NCBI GenBank assembly: GCA_900769615.1
Contig: CAAGHH010000021.1
Coordinates: forward strand, 1 to 64,000
DNA from: Selenomonadales bacterium
Lineage (GTDB): Bacteria; Bacillota; Negativicutes; Selenomonadales; Selenomonadaceae
Reading direction: 5' to 3'
Length of the DNA: 64,000 nt
Part shown: positions 44,987 to 54,316 of the stretch, in pieces
Layout of the letters: every line of letters starts with the position of its first letter
Position numbering within the stretch: position 1 is the stretch's first letter
Notes under the pieces: generated by a model
Told to the model about the DNA's origin: nothing
What the model saw: only the letters and a program-made list of their open reading frames with translations
Database searches by the model: none
Translations under genes and position numbers: made by a program

Positions 44987-45255
44987 TGATTTCCTTTATC
45001 ATGCTTCATACGGCTTACTGGAATATTAGCCACTAATGCCACTGAATCATCATCATCCGCCAAGGAAATCTCCATATCATGCTGATTTATTTCCATATAA
45101 TTGGAAATAACCTTTATTATATCATTTTTTAGATTATCCATGACTTCAGGCGAAATATTGGCCCGATCATGAATAAGAACTACTTTTAAACGATCGCGGG
45201 CTATCTTGCCTGATTGCTCTTTTTTACCAAAAATCTTCATCAATGCATCTAACAT
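44983..45255 (-). CDS. minE: Division-site topological factor MinE
   Basis: A 90-residue MinE. The MinD-binding region ARDRLKVVLIHDR lies near residues 19-31 and the topological domain follows (MEISLADDDDSVALVANIPV). With MinD it drives pole-to-pole oscillation that places MinC. Confidence 0.95.
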   Translation of the reverse strand: MLDALMKIFGKKEQSGKIARDRLKVVLIHDRANISPEVMDNLKNDIIKVISNYMEINQHDMEISLADDDDSVALVANIPVSRMKHDKGNH

Positions 45256-45267
45256 AACAGCCCCTCC

Positions 45268-46056
45268 TTATTTGCCAAACACGTGCTTGAGTTTTGACCA
45301 AAAGCCTTCTTTAGGGAAGGTCATAAAGGGAACATTTTCACCTAAAATGCGACCAACAATATTGCGATAAGCCTGACCAGCCAGCGAATCATCCATCGTT
45401 ATGCAAGGCTCACCCTTATTGGTACTAGTTACTACCTTAATATCATCAGGGATCTGACCGATACACTCGAGCGATAAAATGTCATTGATATCATTCATAT
45501 CCAGCATATCACCAGATTCTATCATCTGCGGACGAATACGATTTACAATAAGCTTAATGTTTTCTTTATCAGCTCGTCCCAGTTCACCAATAATCTTATC
45601 GGCATCTCGTACTGCTGAAATTTCCGGCATAGTTACGACCAAAGCTACATCAGCTGCCGCAATAGCCGTCTTGAATCCCTGTTCAATACCAGCTGGACAA
45701 TCAATTAAAATATAGTCAAAATCCTTGCGCAGATCATTACAGAGCTTTACCAGCTGCTCGGGATTTACTGACATTTTATCTTTGACCTGCGATGTTGGCA
45801 GCAAAAATAAATTTTCCAGTTTTTTGTGACGAACCAATGCCTTTTTATAAGCAACTCGCCCTTCGGTAACATCGACTAGATCATACATAATACGATTTTC
45901 TAGTCCCAGCAGCAAATCAAGGTTTCTAAGACCAGTATCTGTATCTACCAGCACTACCTTTTTGCCACGCATAGCCAATCCCATACCAAGATTTGCTGTC
46001 GTCGTTGTCTTGCCGACACCGCCCTTGCCCGAAGTAATTACATAGATTTCGCTCAT
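45268..46056 (-). CDS. minD: Septum-site determining ATPase MinD
   Basis: A 262-residue ParA/MinD ATPase with the deviant Walker A SGKGGVGKTTTTANLG, DTDTGLRNLDLL, and a C-terminal amphipathic membrane-targeting helix (FWSKLKHVFGK). Confidence 0.97.
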   Translation of the reverse strand: MSEIYVITSGKGGVGKTTTTANLGMGLAMRGKKVVLVDTDTGLRNLDLLLGLENRIMYDLVDVTEGRVAYKKALVRHKKLENLFLLPTSQVKDKMSVNPEQLVKLCNDLRKDFDYILIDCPAGIEQGFKTAIAAADVALVVTMPEISAVRDADKIIGELGRADKENIKLIVNRIRPQMIESGDMLDMNDINDILSLECIGQIPDDIKVVTSTNKGEPCITMDDSLAGQAYRNIVGRILGENVPFMTFPKEGFWSKLKHVFGK

Positions 46057-46061
46057 TCTTT

Positions 46062-46724
46062 CTAGCCCTGCCTTTCTATCGGTTCAATCACAATCTGTCC
46101 ATTTTTGATAAAAGCCCGTTCTGCTCTCTCCGTCATTTCCATTTTATCTGGTGAACGGGCAATTAAATTAGAAATCCTTATCTGCGTGGGCATGAGATGA
46201 TCCGCTATAATAAAAGCGGTATTATCCCCGTAAGCACCGGCATGTACCATACCACGGCAAGTTCCCCTGATATCAATACTGCCGCCAGCAATAATTTGCG
46301 CACCTGGATTAACATTACCACAAATCATAACTGAGCTTTTTGTTTTTATTTCCTGCCCGCCACGAATAGTGCGATTTACTACTACCATTTCCTGAGCCTT
46401 CAGCTCAGCTGCCTGAGTCTCAGCCGCCTTTATCTGTTCCTGCTGCATATTAATTTGAGCTTGCATTGCAGGAAGTATTTCTTTACCCTTAAATACTCGG
46501 CAAATAAGACCATACTCATGAAACAGCTGTTTAATTGCTTCCCGCTTTTCAGCGGAAAAAGCATCGGCCGGAATTTGCACTAGCGTCCCCCGCAGGAAAA
46601 AACCTGAGCCTGACACAAGCTTTTCCTTTATATCTGCTAATACCGCTTCATACGTTGCATTGGCGGCGAAACTTAGTTGCAAGCCCGTCTTACTGCCCTT
46701 GATTTTTACTATTTCTCCACTCAT
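46062..46724 (-). CDS. minC: Septum-site inhibitor MinC
   Basis: About 220 residues. The N-terminal FtsZ-inhibiting domain is followed by the C-terminal beta-helix (VVNRTIRGGQEI, VMICGNVNPGAQIIAGGSID). ATG 46724 (MSGEIVKIKG) is preferred to the longer frame because it matches homologues and follows GAGG. It lies five bases before minD. Confidence 0.93.
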   Translation of the reverse strand: MSGEIVKIKGSKTGLQLSFAANATYEAVLADIKEKLVSGSGFFLRGTLVQIPADAFSAEKREAIKQLFHEYGLICRVFKGKEILPAMQAQINMQQEQIKAAETQAAELKAQEMVVVNRTIRGGQEIKTKSSVMICGNVNPGAQIIAGGSIDIRGTCRGMVHAGAYGDNTAFIIADHLMPTQIRISNLIARSPDKMEMTERAERAFIKNGQIVIEPIERQG

Positions 46725-46769
46725 GGCTGACCTCGCTCGTTTCGTAAATTTTATCACTATTTTTTACTA

Positions 46770-48578
46770 TTACTGATTTTGATTGGCATTTTGTCCATCG
46801 GTTTCAGCCGCAGGCTGATTGACACCAAACCAGGCTTCTAATATTTTTCGTCCTATTGGTACAGCCGACTGGGCACCAAAGCCACCCTGCTCAACAATAA
46901 CTGCTACTACAATATCCGGATTATCAAATGGACCATAAGCTACAAACCAGCCATGATCACGTCCATGAGAATTTTCCGCCGTACCGGTTTTACCAGCAAT
47001 ATCAATATTGAACCCTCTAAATGAGGAAGCGGCCGTACCATACTTAGTAACGTCATGCAGACCTGACTGCACCAGCTTGATGACATCCTGACTTACCTCA
47101 AGCGTCGATAATAATTCTGGAGTAAACTCCTTAACCGTACTGCCATCAGGAGCTACTATTCTTTTTACTACATGTGGACGATAACGCTTGCCATCCGCAG
47201 CAATTTCCCCCATAACCATAGCTGCCTGCAACGGCGTTACCAGGTTAAAGCCCTGACCTATCGCCGCATCAAAGGTCTCCGAAAGATACCATTCACCGTC
47301 TTCAAAATTCTTTTCCTTATAACGACGGTTTGCTACCAGTCCATCAGCCTCATAAGGCAAATCTATACCAGTGCGCTTACCTAGACCAAACATCCGCGCA
47401 TATTTTTCCAGCCGATCTATGCCTAAACGGTTACCCATTTCGTAGAAATAAACATTATCTGAGTGCGCCAATGCCTGCCTAAAGTTAATAAGTCCCAAAG
47501 CTTCGCCTTCGGAATTTCCTTTAGGAATAATCCAATGGTGACCACTATCCATAATAAGTTCATCCGGTGCTACTACCCCTTCAGTCAGGGCCGCGGTACC
47601 AGTAACTATTTTAAAGGTTGAACCTGGCGGATACTCACCAGTTATAGCTTTATTATCCATCGGATGATAAGGATTATTATTTAACTTATTCCAGTCCTTG
47701 GCTGATATACCATGGGCAAAGAGATTTGGATCAAATGCAGGCCTGCTGACTATCGCTAAAATTTCACCGGTTTGCGGATTAAGTGCCACTGCTGCTGCCG
47801 CATTGGCATGTATCTGCTGTAATTGTTCATCAACCGCTTTTTCAGCTGCTGTTTGCAAATTTTTATCAAGCGTCAAATACAAATCATCGCCTGGTATCGG
47901 CTCCTTGCGCCCAATAATCCTGACTGGCTTGCCGGATACATCTACTTCTACCTGCTGACCACCATTTTCGCCTCTAAGTTCCTTATCGTAAACTTTTTCC
48001 AGCCCAAACTTACCTATGATATCACCGGTTTTATAACCAGCGGCTTTCATTTTTTCCAGCTCGACATCATTTATCTCACTAACGTAACCATAGGTATGAG
48101 CCGCTTCCTGTTTATTCATATAATCACGAATTGGCTGCACTTCAATAACCACACCGGGATAATTATTTTTCTGTTCCTCGATTATGGTAACAATATCCGG
48201 TGTCACATCAGCTTTTATCCTGATTGGATCAAAACCGCTATGGGCTGCAATTTTTTGCTTAATTTCATCAACCGGCACTTTTATTAAATCTGATAACCTG
48301 TTAATTACATCATCCGATATTGGTGCCGTAAGTGGCAATAATGACACGGTAAAACCTGGACGGTTTTGCACCAAAAGCTCACCATTGCGATCAAAAAACG
48401 TTCCGCGTGGTGCCATAGCTGGTATTATGCGGATACGGTTGCCCTCAGCCAGCTCCGAATAATATTCACCCTCATATATTTGTAAATAACCTGCACGGAC
48501 GATGAGGACAGCAATTACCAGCACGCAAAGCCAGCCCATAACCTTCAATCTGCCGCTGTATTCATCATTTTCGACCAA
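46770..48578 (-). CDS. mrdA: Penicillin-binding protein 2 (MrdA), elongation transpeptidase
   Basis: A 602-residue class B PBP with one N-terminal membrane helix (about residues 13-31), a pedestal domain, and transpeptidase motifs SxxK in PPGSTFKIVTG, SDN in LAHSDNVYFY, and KTG in IAGKTGTAENS. It crosslinks lateral-wall peptidoglycan with RodA. TTG 48578 follows GGGAGAG. Confidence 0.95.
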   Translation of the reverse strand: MVENDEYSGRLKVMGWLCVLVIAVLIVRAGYLQIYEGEYYSELAEGNRIRIIPAMAPRGTFFDRNGELLVQNRPGFTVSLLPLTAPISDDVINRLSDLIKVPVDEIKQKIAAHSGFDPIRIKADVTPDIVTIIEEQKNNYPGVVIEVQPIRDYMNKQEAAHTYGYVSEINDVELEKMKAAGYKTGDIIGKFGLEKVYDKELRGENGGQQVEVDVSGKPVRIIGRKEPIPGDDLYLTLDKNLQTAAEKAVDEQLQQIHANAAAAVALNPQTGEILAIVSRPAFDPNLFAHGISAKDWNKLNNNPYHPMDNKAITGEYPPGSTFKIVTGTAALTEGVVAPDELIMDSGHHWIIPKGNSEGEALGLINFRQALAHSDNVYFYEMGNRLGIDRLEKYARMFGLGKRTGIDLPYEADGLVANRRYKEKNFEDGEWYLSETFDAAIGQGFNLVTPLQAAMVMGEIAADGKRYRPHVVKRIVAPDGSTVKEFTPELLSTLEVSQDVIKLVQSGLHDVTKYGTAASSFRGFNIDIAGKTGTAENSHGRDHGWFVAYGPFDNPDIVVAVIVEQGGFGAQSAVPIGRKILEAWFGVNQPAAETDGQNANQNQ

Positions 48579-48599
48579 AAAGTATCTCTCCCATAACGA

Positions 48600-48620
48600 A
48601 AGGCACCCCGCAAGGTGCCT
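48600..48620 (-). terminator. Weak hairpin between mreD and mrdA
   Basis: A seven-pair AGGCACC/GGTGCCT stem lies just past the mreD stop. The following bases are only moderately U-rich, so it may attenuate rather than stop transcription. Confidence 0.45.
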
Positions 48621-48623
48621 TAA

Positions 48624-49127
48624 TCAATGTTTATCTTTATCCTTCAATTGCTTATCTACTGCATAGACCAAACGATGCACCGGATAAGCAAAAGCTAGTT
48701 GATAGATGAGCATTGGTACAAGCATTACCTCTGTTCCACCCATCAGATTAAAGCGATAACCTAATAATACCATAAGTACCGCTAAAATAAAATAGTTAGC
48801 AATGGTTACTGCTATTGACGACAAAACCGGCAGCAAAAAAATTTCCTTGAATACACTTTCAGAAAGCTGACCACAAATCAACCCGAATATAGTATGCGTA
48901 AACGCATTCATGCCAAGGAACGTGCCTGTTGCCAAATCCTGCAGCAAACCAGCTGCAAATCCCATCAAGGCGCCTTGCTTTATGCCACGCAAAAAGGCAA
49001 ATGACACCGTCAGGAGCAATAATAAATCGGGACTTATCCCATGATAAGCTATAAGTGGCAACATTGATGTTTGTAATACATACAAAAAGACTACCAATGC
49101 AGCAAGTTTCATGAAATCATTCATCAT
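48624..49127 (-). CDS. mreD: Rod-shape determining protein MreD
   Basis: A 167-residue protein with about five membrane helices. The segment GISPDLLLLLTVSFAFLRG and the GFAAGLLQDLATG loop are typical of MreD. ATG 49127 overlaps the mreC stop as ATGA. Confidence 0.9.
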   Translation of the reverse strand: MMNDFMKLAALVVFLYVLQTSMLPLIAYHGISPDLLLLLTVSFAFLRGIKQGALMGFAAGLLQDLATGTFLGMNAFTHTIFGLICGQLSESVFKEIFLLPVLSSIAVTIANYFILAVLMVLLGYRFNLMGGTEVMLVPMLIYQLAFAYPVHRLVYAVDKQLKDKDKH

Positions 49128-50077
49128 TCATTATCTCCTGCATTTTCCTGTTCAGCCGCTGCTTTAGCTGCTGCTGGATCTGTTTCAGTTCCCGGCGTCT
49201 GAACTGGCGGTTTAACCGGCTCTGGCGGTGCTTCTCTCGATGCTGTTATTACCATAACATCTTCTAATTTTTGAAAATCGACTGCCGGCTCCAACAGACC
49301 GATTTTCAAAAGACCGCCTTCATCGTTATCAAGCGATGAAATAAGACCTACTACTAATCCCTTAGGATATACCCCGCCAAAGCCAGAAGTAACTATCACG
49401 TCGCCTTCGACAACATCAGCATTTTTCGGAATATTGACCATCTGCGGCATAGTAGGATTATCAGGATCGCCCTGCACGATTCCAGCAACCCTTGATTCAG
49501 GTCTTTGCACAATCGTGCCAACTGATGAGCGCGGATCTAAAATCAATTGTACCTTGGCTGTATTCCAATCAGCTTCAACGACATGACCAACCAGCCCTTT
49601 TTCAGTAACGACTGCCATATCAGCCTCTATACCATCTTTTTTACCACGGTTTATTACTATCATGCGCGACCAAGTTGCTGATTCGCGGCCAATCACTCTC
49701 GCTGCTACTAAGTCAAACTGAGTCGCCATTTGCCGATAGCCTACCAAAGCCCGCAGTCGTTCATTTTCAGCCATCGCTTCGCTAGCTTGCAAATTCTGAA
49801 TCCGCAATTGTTCAACTTCACTTCTAAGCATTTTATTCTGCTCATGTACAGTTACAATTTCCCAAATATTGCTGGTTACATAGTTTATTTGATTGCTAAT
49901 AAAGGAAATGGCTCCTTGGAACGGCGATAGCACCAGTGAAACAGCTTGGCTGCTGACTGGTGCCTGAAACCGCCCGCGAGCGGCAAAAAAGATTATACAG
50001 AATAAACTTGCCACCACGAAGATGAGGGCCCACACTTTGCGATTTGTTTTCTTATCTCTTCTTACGCGGTTGTTCAT
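49124..50077 (-). CDS. mreC: Rod-shape determining protein MreC
   Basis: A 317-residue protein with a cytoplasmic Arg-rich start, one membrane helix (about residues 14-31), a coiled coil (about 70-108) and a periplasmic beta domain (VIGRESATWSRMIVINRGKK, LVGHVVEA, VTSGFGGVYPKGLVVG). A Pro/Ala-rich tail follows. It organises the elongasome. Confidence 0.94.
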   Translation of the reverse strand: MNNRVRRDKKTNRKVWALIFVVASLFCIIFFAARGRFQAPVSSQAVSLVLSPFQGAISFISNQINYVTSNIWEIVTVHEQNKMLRSEVEQLRIQNLQASEAMAENERLRALVGYRQMATQFDLVAARVIGRESATWSRMIVINRGKKDGIEADMAVVTEKGLVGHVVEADWNTAKVQLILDPRSSVGTIVQRPESRVAGIVQGDPDNPTMPQMVNIPKNADVVEGDVIVTSGFGGVYPKGLVVGLISSLDNDEGGLLKIGLLEPAVDFQKLEDVMVITASREAPPEPVKPPVQTPGTETDPAAAKAAAEQENAGDNE

Positions 50078-50078
50078 T

Positions 50079-51119
50079 TTACTGTCTCAGCTTCTTTGAT
50101 GTCATAACTACACGTTTTAATAGTTCAATATTTTCTAGCGACTTGCCAGTACCTTCACCGACACATGACAAGGCATCCTCAGCAACCAGAACTGGCATAC
50201 CAGTCTCCTTCGACAAGAGCTTATCCAGATTTGTCAAAAGCGCACCGCCGCCAGTCATCATTATACCATGGTCCATAACATCAGCTGCCAGCTCTGGCGG
50301 AGTTTTTTCCAAAGTACCTTTAACGGCATCAATTATCTTATAAATTGGTTCGTTTAATGCTTCCCGAATTTCCTTAGCTTGAATCGTAAGCGTTTTAGGA
50401 AGTCCGCTCACAAGATCACGACCGCGGATTTCCATGCTCTTATCCGTATCGGGAGTTACAATTGCCGTACCAATATTAATTTTAATTTCTTCAGCAGTAC
50501 GTTCACCAATCATCAGATTATACATCCGTTTGATATATTGAACGATCGCAGAATCCATTTCGTCGCCGCCAATGCGAATAGACCGGCTCGTTACGATACC
50601 ACCTAACGATATTACGGCGATTTCAGTCGTACCACCACCGATATCAACTACCATGCTGCCAGTTGCTTCTTCTACTGGCAGACCAGCACCAATAGCCGCT
50701 GCCATCGGTTCTTCGATAAGATACGCTTCCCTGGCTCCAGCCTGCTGCGCTGCATCAATAACCGCCCGCTTTTCAACTTCGGTAACGCCGGAAGGAACAC
50801 CAACCACTACTCTTGGCCGTACAAAGGATTTCGTATTCATTGCCTTGCGGATGAAATACTTGAGCATAGCCTGCGTTACATCAAAATCAGCGATAACACC
50901 ATCTTTCATAGGACGAATAGCCACTATATTGCCAGGCGTACGACCAATCATCTGTTTTGCTTCTTCGCCTACGGCCAGGACATCACCGGTATCGCTCTTT
51001 ATCGCAACTACTGACGGCTCACGCAGCACTATACCTCTGCCTTTTACATGTACCAGCGTATTAGCCGTTCCCAGGTCAATACCCATATCGTGCGACAAAC
51101 CACCAAACAGACTCCACAT
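50079..51119 (-). CDS. mreB: Rod-shape actin homologue MreB
   Basis: A 346-residue actin-like ATPase: DLGTANTLVHVKGRGIV (phosphate 1), VVDIGGGTTEIAVISLGG (phosphate 2) and MMTGGGALLTNLD (adenosine). It is the first gene of the mreBCD-mrdA-minCDE-rodA run and has a clear promoter. Confidence 0.97.
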   Translation of the reverse strand: MWSLFGGLSHDMGIDLGTANTLVHVKGRGIVLREPSVVAIKSDTGDVLAVGEEAKQMIGRTPGNIVAIRPMKDGVIADFDVTQAMLKYFIRKAMNTKSFVRPRVVVGVPSGVTEVEKRAVIDAAQQAGAREAYLIEEPMAAAIGAGLPVEEATGSMVVDIGGGTTEIAVISLGGIVTSRSIRIGGDEMDSAIVQYIKRMYNLMIGERTAEEIKINIGTAIVTPDTDKSMEIRGRDLVSGLPKTLTIQAKEIREALNEPIYKIIDAVKGTLEKTPPELAADVMDHGIMMTGGGALLTNLDKLLSKETGMPVLVAEDALSCVGEGTGKSLENIELLKRVVMTSKKLRQ

Positions 51120-51207
51120 TTTACCGAAAAACTCCCTTCCGCTATAACCAAAAGCCAGCTATAAAACTGACTATACTTTAACTACATTCATATCAAACAA
51201 TGTCATT

Positions 51208-51236
51208 ATTGTAGCACAAAACTAAACTGTTTGTAA
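51208..51236 (-). promoter_or_regulatory. Promoter of the mreB operon
   Basis: TTACAA (51236-51231) and TACAAT (51213-51208) are 17 bases apart on the minus strand, about 90 bases before mreB. Confidence 0.6.
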
Positions 51237-51259
51237 CCACCAATTGCATTTTTACTGCT

Positions 51260-51949
51260 TTATTCCATTAAACCTTCTTCTTTTAGACTAAAAAACCGAT
51301 TTTTGCCAATAATAACATGGTCTAATACCGGTATATCCATAATATTGCCTGCCTTTAGCAGACGCTTGGTAACCATAATATCTTCTTTGCTTGGCGACGG
51401 ATCGCCACTAGGATGATTATGACAAAGAATCATCGCGGCAGCAGCATAATCAACAGCCGCCCGAAATACTTCCCGCGGATGAACTATAGAAGCCGATAGG
51501 CTGCCAATAGAAATATCTGGCATACCTAAAATATGATTTTTAGTATTTAGTAATAATACTGCAAAATGTTCTCGCCGCTCAAATCTGAACCTCGGCATAG
51601 CAAATTTAGCCACATCCTCCGGTCCACGAATAATTTCTATTTTGGAAGTCTCATCTATTGACAGTCGTCTTCCTAATTCAATGGCAGCAATTATCGTGGC
51701 CGCCTTAGCCATACCAACACCATCAATACTAACAAGTTCAGCTGGCGCAGTATTGGCCATCGCTGCAATTCCACGCTCCTTGTAATGCGCTAAAACAGCT
51801 TCGGCTACTCTTATAACTGATTGCGTTCGCGTGCCAGTACGCAATAACACCGCTAAAAGTTCCGTATTACTTAATGAACCTACTCTGCCAGCTAATAATT
51901 TTTCCCGTGGTCTTTCATCCGACGGAAGATCTCTCACCATGATTGTCAT
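51260..51949 (-). CDS. radC: RadC family JAB-domain protein
   Basis: About 229 residues. A helix-hairpin-helix region (SIDGVGMAKAATIIAAIELG) precedes the JAB metalloprotease-like domain with the zinc motif CHNHPSGDPSPSKED. ATG 51949 (MTIMVRDLPSDERPREKLL) is chosen by homology; the gene then overlaps maf by 35 bases. The RadC cellular role is unsettled despite the historic DNA-repair name. Confidence 0.9.
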   Translation of the reverse strand: MTIMVRDLPSDERPREKLLAGRVGSLSNTELLAVLLRTGTRTQSVIRVAEAVLAHYKERGIAAMANTAPAELVSIDGVGMAKAATIIAAIELGRRLSIDETSKIEIIRGPEDVAKFAMPRFRFERREHFAVLLLNTKNHILGMPDISIGSLSASIVHPREVFRAAVDYAAAAMILCHNHPSGDPSPSKEDIMVTKRLLKAGNIMDIPVLDHVIIGKNRFFSLKEEGLME

Positions 51950-52505
51950 AAAACTCAACGCCCGCCTTTCTTGCAAGACGCCTTGTTGCAAATAGCGGCA
52001 AACCCACCACATTAGAGTAAGAGCCATTGATTTTACTGATAAAAACAGCCGCGCGACCTTGAACCGCATAAGCGCCAGCCTTATCTAAAGGCTCACCAGT
52101 TGCTGCATAACCTTCAATTTCAGCAGCTGACATTGGCGAAAAGGTCACCTCAGTAGTTACAACATCAGTATAAACCCTGCCCTGATTTATAAACACTATT
52201 CCAGTCAGCACCTGATGGGTTTTTCCTGCCAGCAATGCTAGCATTTTGCACGCCATTCGTGCATCATTCGGCTTGCCATAAGTGTGACCAGCCAAAGCCA
52301 CTACCGTATCCGCTCCCAAAACAGCCATATCCGGATATTTTTCAGCTACGGCTCTAGCTTTAGCTATTGCATTAACTTCAACCAGTTTTTCCGGCGGTAA
52401 GGAATCGCTTTCCTCAGCTGCATCGCTTACTACAACCTTAAAACCAGCTCCTGCCTGCGTTAAAAGTTCTTGCCGGCGTGGTGACCCTGATGCCAAAATA
52501 AACAT
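51915..52505 (-). CDS. maf: Maf family nucleotide pyrophosphatase
   Basis: A 196-residue Maf/YhdE-like protein that hydrolyses noncanonical or canonical dTTP/UTP. The start LASGSPRRQELL is the family signature; VLGADTVVAL and DKAGAYAVQGRAAVFI are conserved. AGGAGG precedes the ATG. It sits beside radC and mreB, as in many Firmicutes. Confidence 0.93.
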   Translation of the reverse strand: MFILASGSPRRQELLTQAGAGFKVVVSDAAEESDSLPPEKLVEVNAIAKARAVAEKYPDMAVLGADTVVALAGHTYGKPNDARMACKMLALLAGKTHQVLTGIVFINQGRVYTDVVTTEVTFSPMSAAEIEGYAATGEPLDKAGAYAVQGRAAVFISKINGSYSNVVGLPLFATRRLARKAGVEFYDNHGERSSVG

Positions 52506-52523
52506 ATCGCTGCCTCCTAACTT

Positions 52524-52796
52524 TTAATAACGTTTGAATATTATAAGTGCCAGTATGATGCCTAAAATGCTCATAGCGTTTGGAGCAAATGCTAATCCGA
52601 CAGTTAATTTGATAACATACAGATTAATCACAAATGGTGCTATATCAAATACTGGATAAGTCATCGTAAGATATGGCATGATTCCGCTCAATGCATCCAC
52701 ATTTGCTAATAACTGCCCTAATATACCACCTATAATCGCACCTACGACCACAAATAACGTGCACATACCTGCACTGCGTCCACCAAATTTGGCCAC
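52524..52796 (-). CDS. DUF4321 small membrane protein
   Basis: A 90-residue protein with two hydrophobic segments (about residues 12-30 and 62-86) and a GGILGQLL motif, matching the DUF4321 family of unknown function found near maf/radC/mreB in Negativicutes and Clostridia. The start is GTG 52796 with GGAGG seven bases upstream. Confidence 0.82.
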   Translation of the reverse strand: MAKFGGRSAGMCTLFVVVGAIIGGILGQLLANVDALSGIMPYLTMTYPVFDIAPFVINLYVIKLTVGLAFAPNAMSILGIILALIIFKRY

Positions 52797-52873
52797 AAGA
52801 ACCCCTCCAAACAGTTTCTAATGTATTATTCTTTCATAAATAGCATAATCCTTCTTAAAAATACAAATTTATT

Positions 52874-52910
52874 AAAAAAACAAAAAGCTGCAGACCTGAA
52901 TCTGCAGCCA
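52874..52910 (-). terminator. Terminator after the SLC13/ArsB-type transporter
   Basis: On the minus strand GGCTGCAGA pairs with TCTGCAGCT around a six-base loop, followed by UUUUUG and more U. It lies about 10 bases past the transporter stop. Confidence 0.85.
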
Positions 52911-52917
52911 TTAATGG

Positions 52918-54195
52918 TTAAATCAAGTACCGAATATAAACATACACCGTTGAAAGGGCTATCGTCAAGAGCATGATTGGAAAACCAATTTTAAAATAAT
53001 TGATAAAGGTAATCTTTACACCACGCTCAGCAGCTAGACCAGCAACAATAAGGTTAGCCGACGCACCAACCAGCGTACCATTGCCACCCAGGCAAGCCCC
53101 TAATGCCAGACTCCACCATACTGGTTCAAGATTGCTGACTCCCATAGCTCCCATATTCTGAATCAGCGGTATCATGGTCGCTACAAATGGAATATTATCA
53201 AGAACTGATGATACTATAGCACTTAGCCAAAGCACCAATAGTGAAGTTGCGGTTACATCACCACCCGTAAGCGCTACCGCCTCTTTGGCCAAATCACTTA
53301 TTATCCCAGTTTCAATAAGTCCGCCAACTGCAATGAACAAACCGATAAAGAAGAAAATCGTAGCCCATTCAACTGATTTCATCGTTGTTTCTACTAAATG
53401 ATGACTGCCGCCAGCTAATAAAAGCAGTAAAAAGCCACCCGACAACGCGATTAATGAGGATTCAATATGAATTAGCGAATGAGTAAAGAAACCTAAAATT
53501 ACCAATGCTAAGACAAATAGTGAACGGCTGAGCAGCTTGCGATCCTTTAAGGCCTTCTTTTCATCCATCTTCATTAATTCAGCCTTCAGCTCAGGCGTCG
53601 TATGCAGCCCTTTTTTATAAATGAATTCCATCAATATTATTACGACAATCAAATCAATAATCGCAATCGGCGCCAAATTTTCAATAAACATCATAAAAGT
53701 CAGCTCTTTTACCGCACTGCCAATCATAATATTTGGCGGATCGCCGATAAGAGTTGCCGTACCACCGACATTTGATGCTATTATCTGCGTTAACAAAAAC
53801 GGCATTGGATTTAAATGCAGCTTGCGAGTGATACTAAATGTTACAGGCACCATTAAAAGCACCGTAGTTACATTATCTAAAAAGCCCGAGAATACCGCGG
53901 TAATGATTCCTAAATATACCATTATCCGGCGAGGCTCGGCTTTAGCTACCTTAGCCGCCTTTATGGCTACATAGTCAAACAATCCCGTATGACTAGTAAC
54001 ACCTACTAGTACCATCATACCAACCAAGAGACCAAGCGTATTAAAATCAACATGATGCAATGCCGTATCCTGATCCATGATACCAACTAACATCATAAGG
54101 ACTGCACCTAACATCGCCGCTACGGTACGATGAATTTTTTCCGATACAATAACTACATACATAAGTATAAAGATAATCCCTGCTAAAACTTCCAT
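52918..54195 (-). CDS. SLC13/ArsB-NhaD superfamily ion transporter
   Basis: A 425-residue membrane protein with about 11-12 helices. TLIGDPPNIMIGS and the second-half GNGTLVGASANLIVAG are the twin signature loops of the ArsB/NhaD (ion transporter) superfamily; DNVTTVLLMVP and DNIPFVATMIPLI are the matching inner repeats. Substrate (arsenite, Na+/H+ or organic anion) cannot be read. ATG 54195 has GGAGG six bases upstream, which rules out the longer frame. Confidence 0.88.
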   Translation of the reverse strand: MEVLAGIIFILMYVVIVSEKIHRTVAAMLGAVLMMLVGIMDQDTALHHVDFNTLGLLVGMMVLVGVTSHTGLFDYVAIKAAKVAKAEPRRIMVYLGIITAVFSGFLDNVTTVLLMVPVTFSITRKLHLNPMPFLLTQIIASNVGGTATLIGDPPNIMIGSAVKELTFMMFIENLAPIAIIDLIVVIILMEFIYKKGLHTTPELKAELMKMDEKKALKDRKLLSRSLFVLALVILGFFTHSLIHIESSLIALSGGFLLLLLAGGSHHLVETTMKSVEWATIFFFIGLFIAVGGLIETGIISDLAKEAVALTGGDVTATSLLVLWLSAIVSSVLDNIPFVATMIPLIQNMGAMGVSNLEPVWWSLALGACLGGNGTLVGASANLIVAGLAAERGVKITFINYFKIGFPIMLLTIALSTVYVYIRYLI

Positions 54196-54213
54196 TTTAT
54201 GCCTCCTTTTAAG

Positions 54214-54253
54214 CAAAAAAATAGACGAAGCCCGTTTTGAACCGACTCCGCCT
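54214..54253 (-). terminator. Terminator of trpD
   Basis: On the minus strand a 12-position stem (54253-54242 with 54234-54223, several G-U and one mismatch) is followed by a U-rich run of eight. It ends trpD just before the transporter ribosome-binding site. Confidence 0.7.
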
Positions 54254-54316
54254 GTTGTTTTTCTATTTATTTGTCTTTAGTCTACCATATCGAAGTTATT
54301 ATTGGCAAGAAAAATT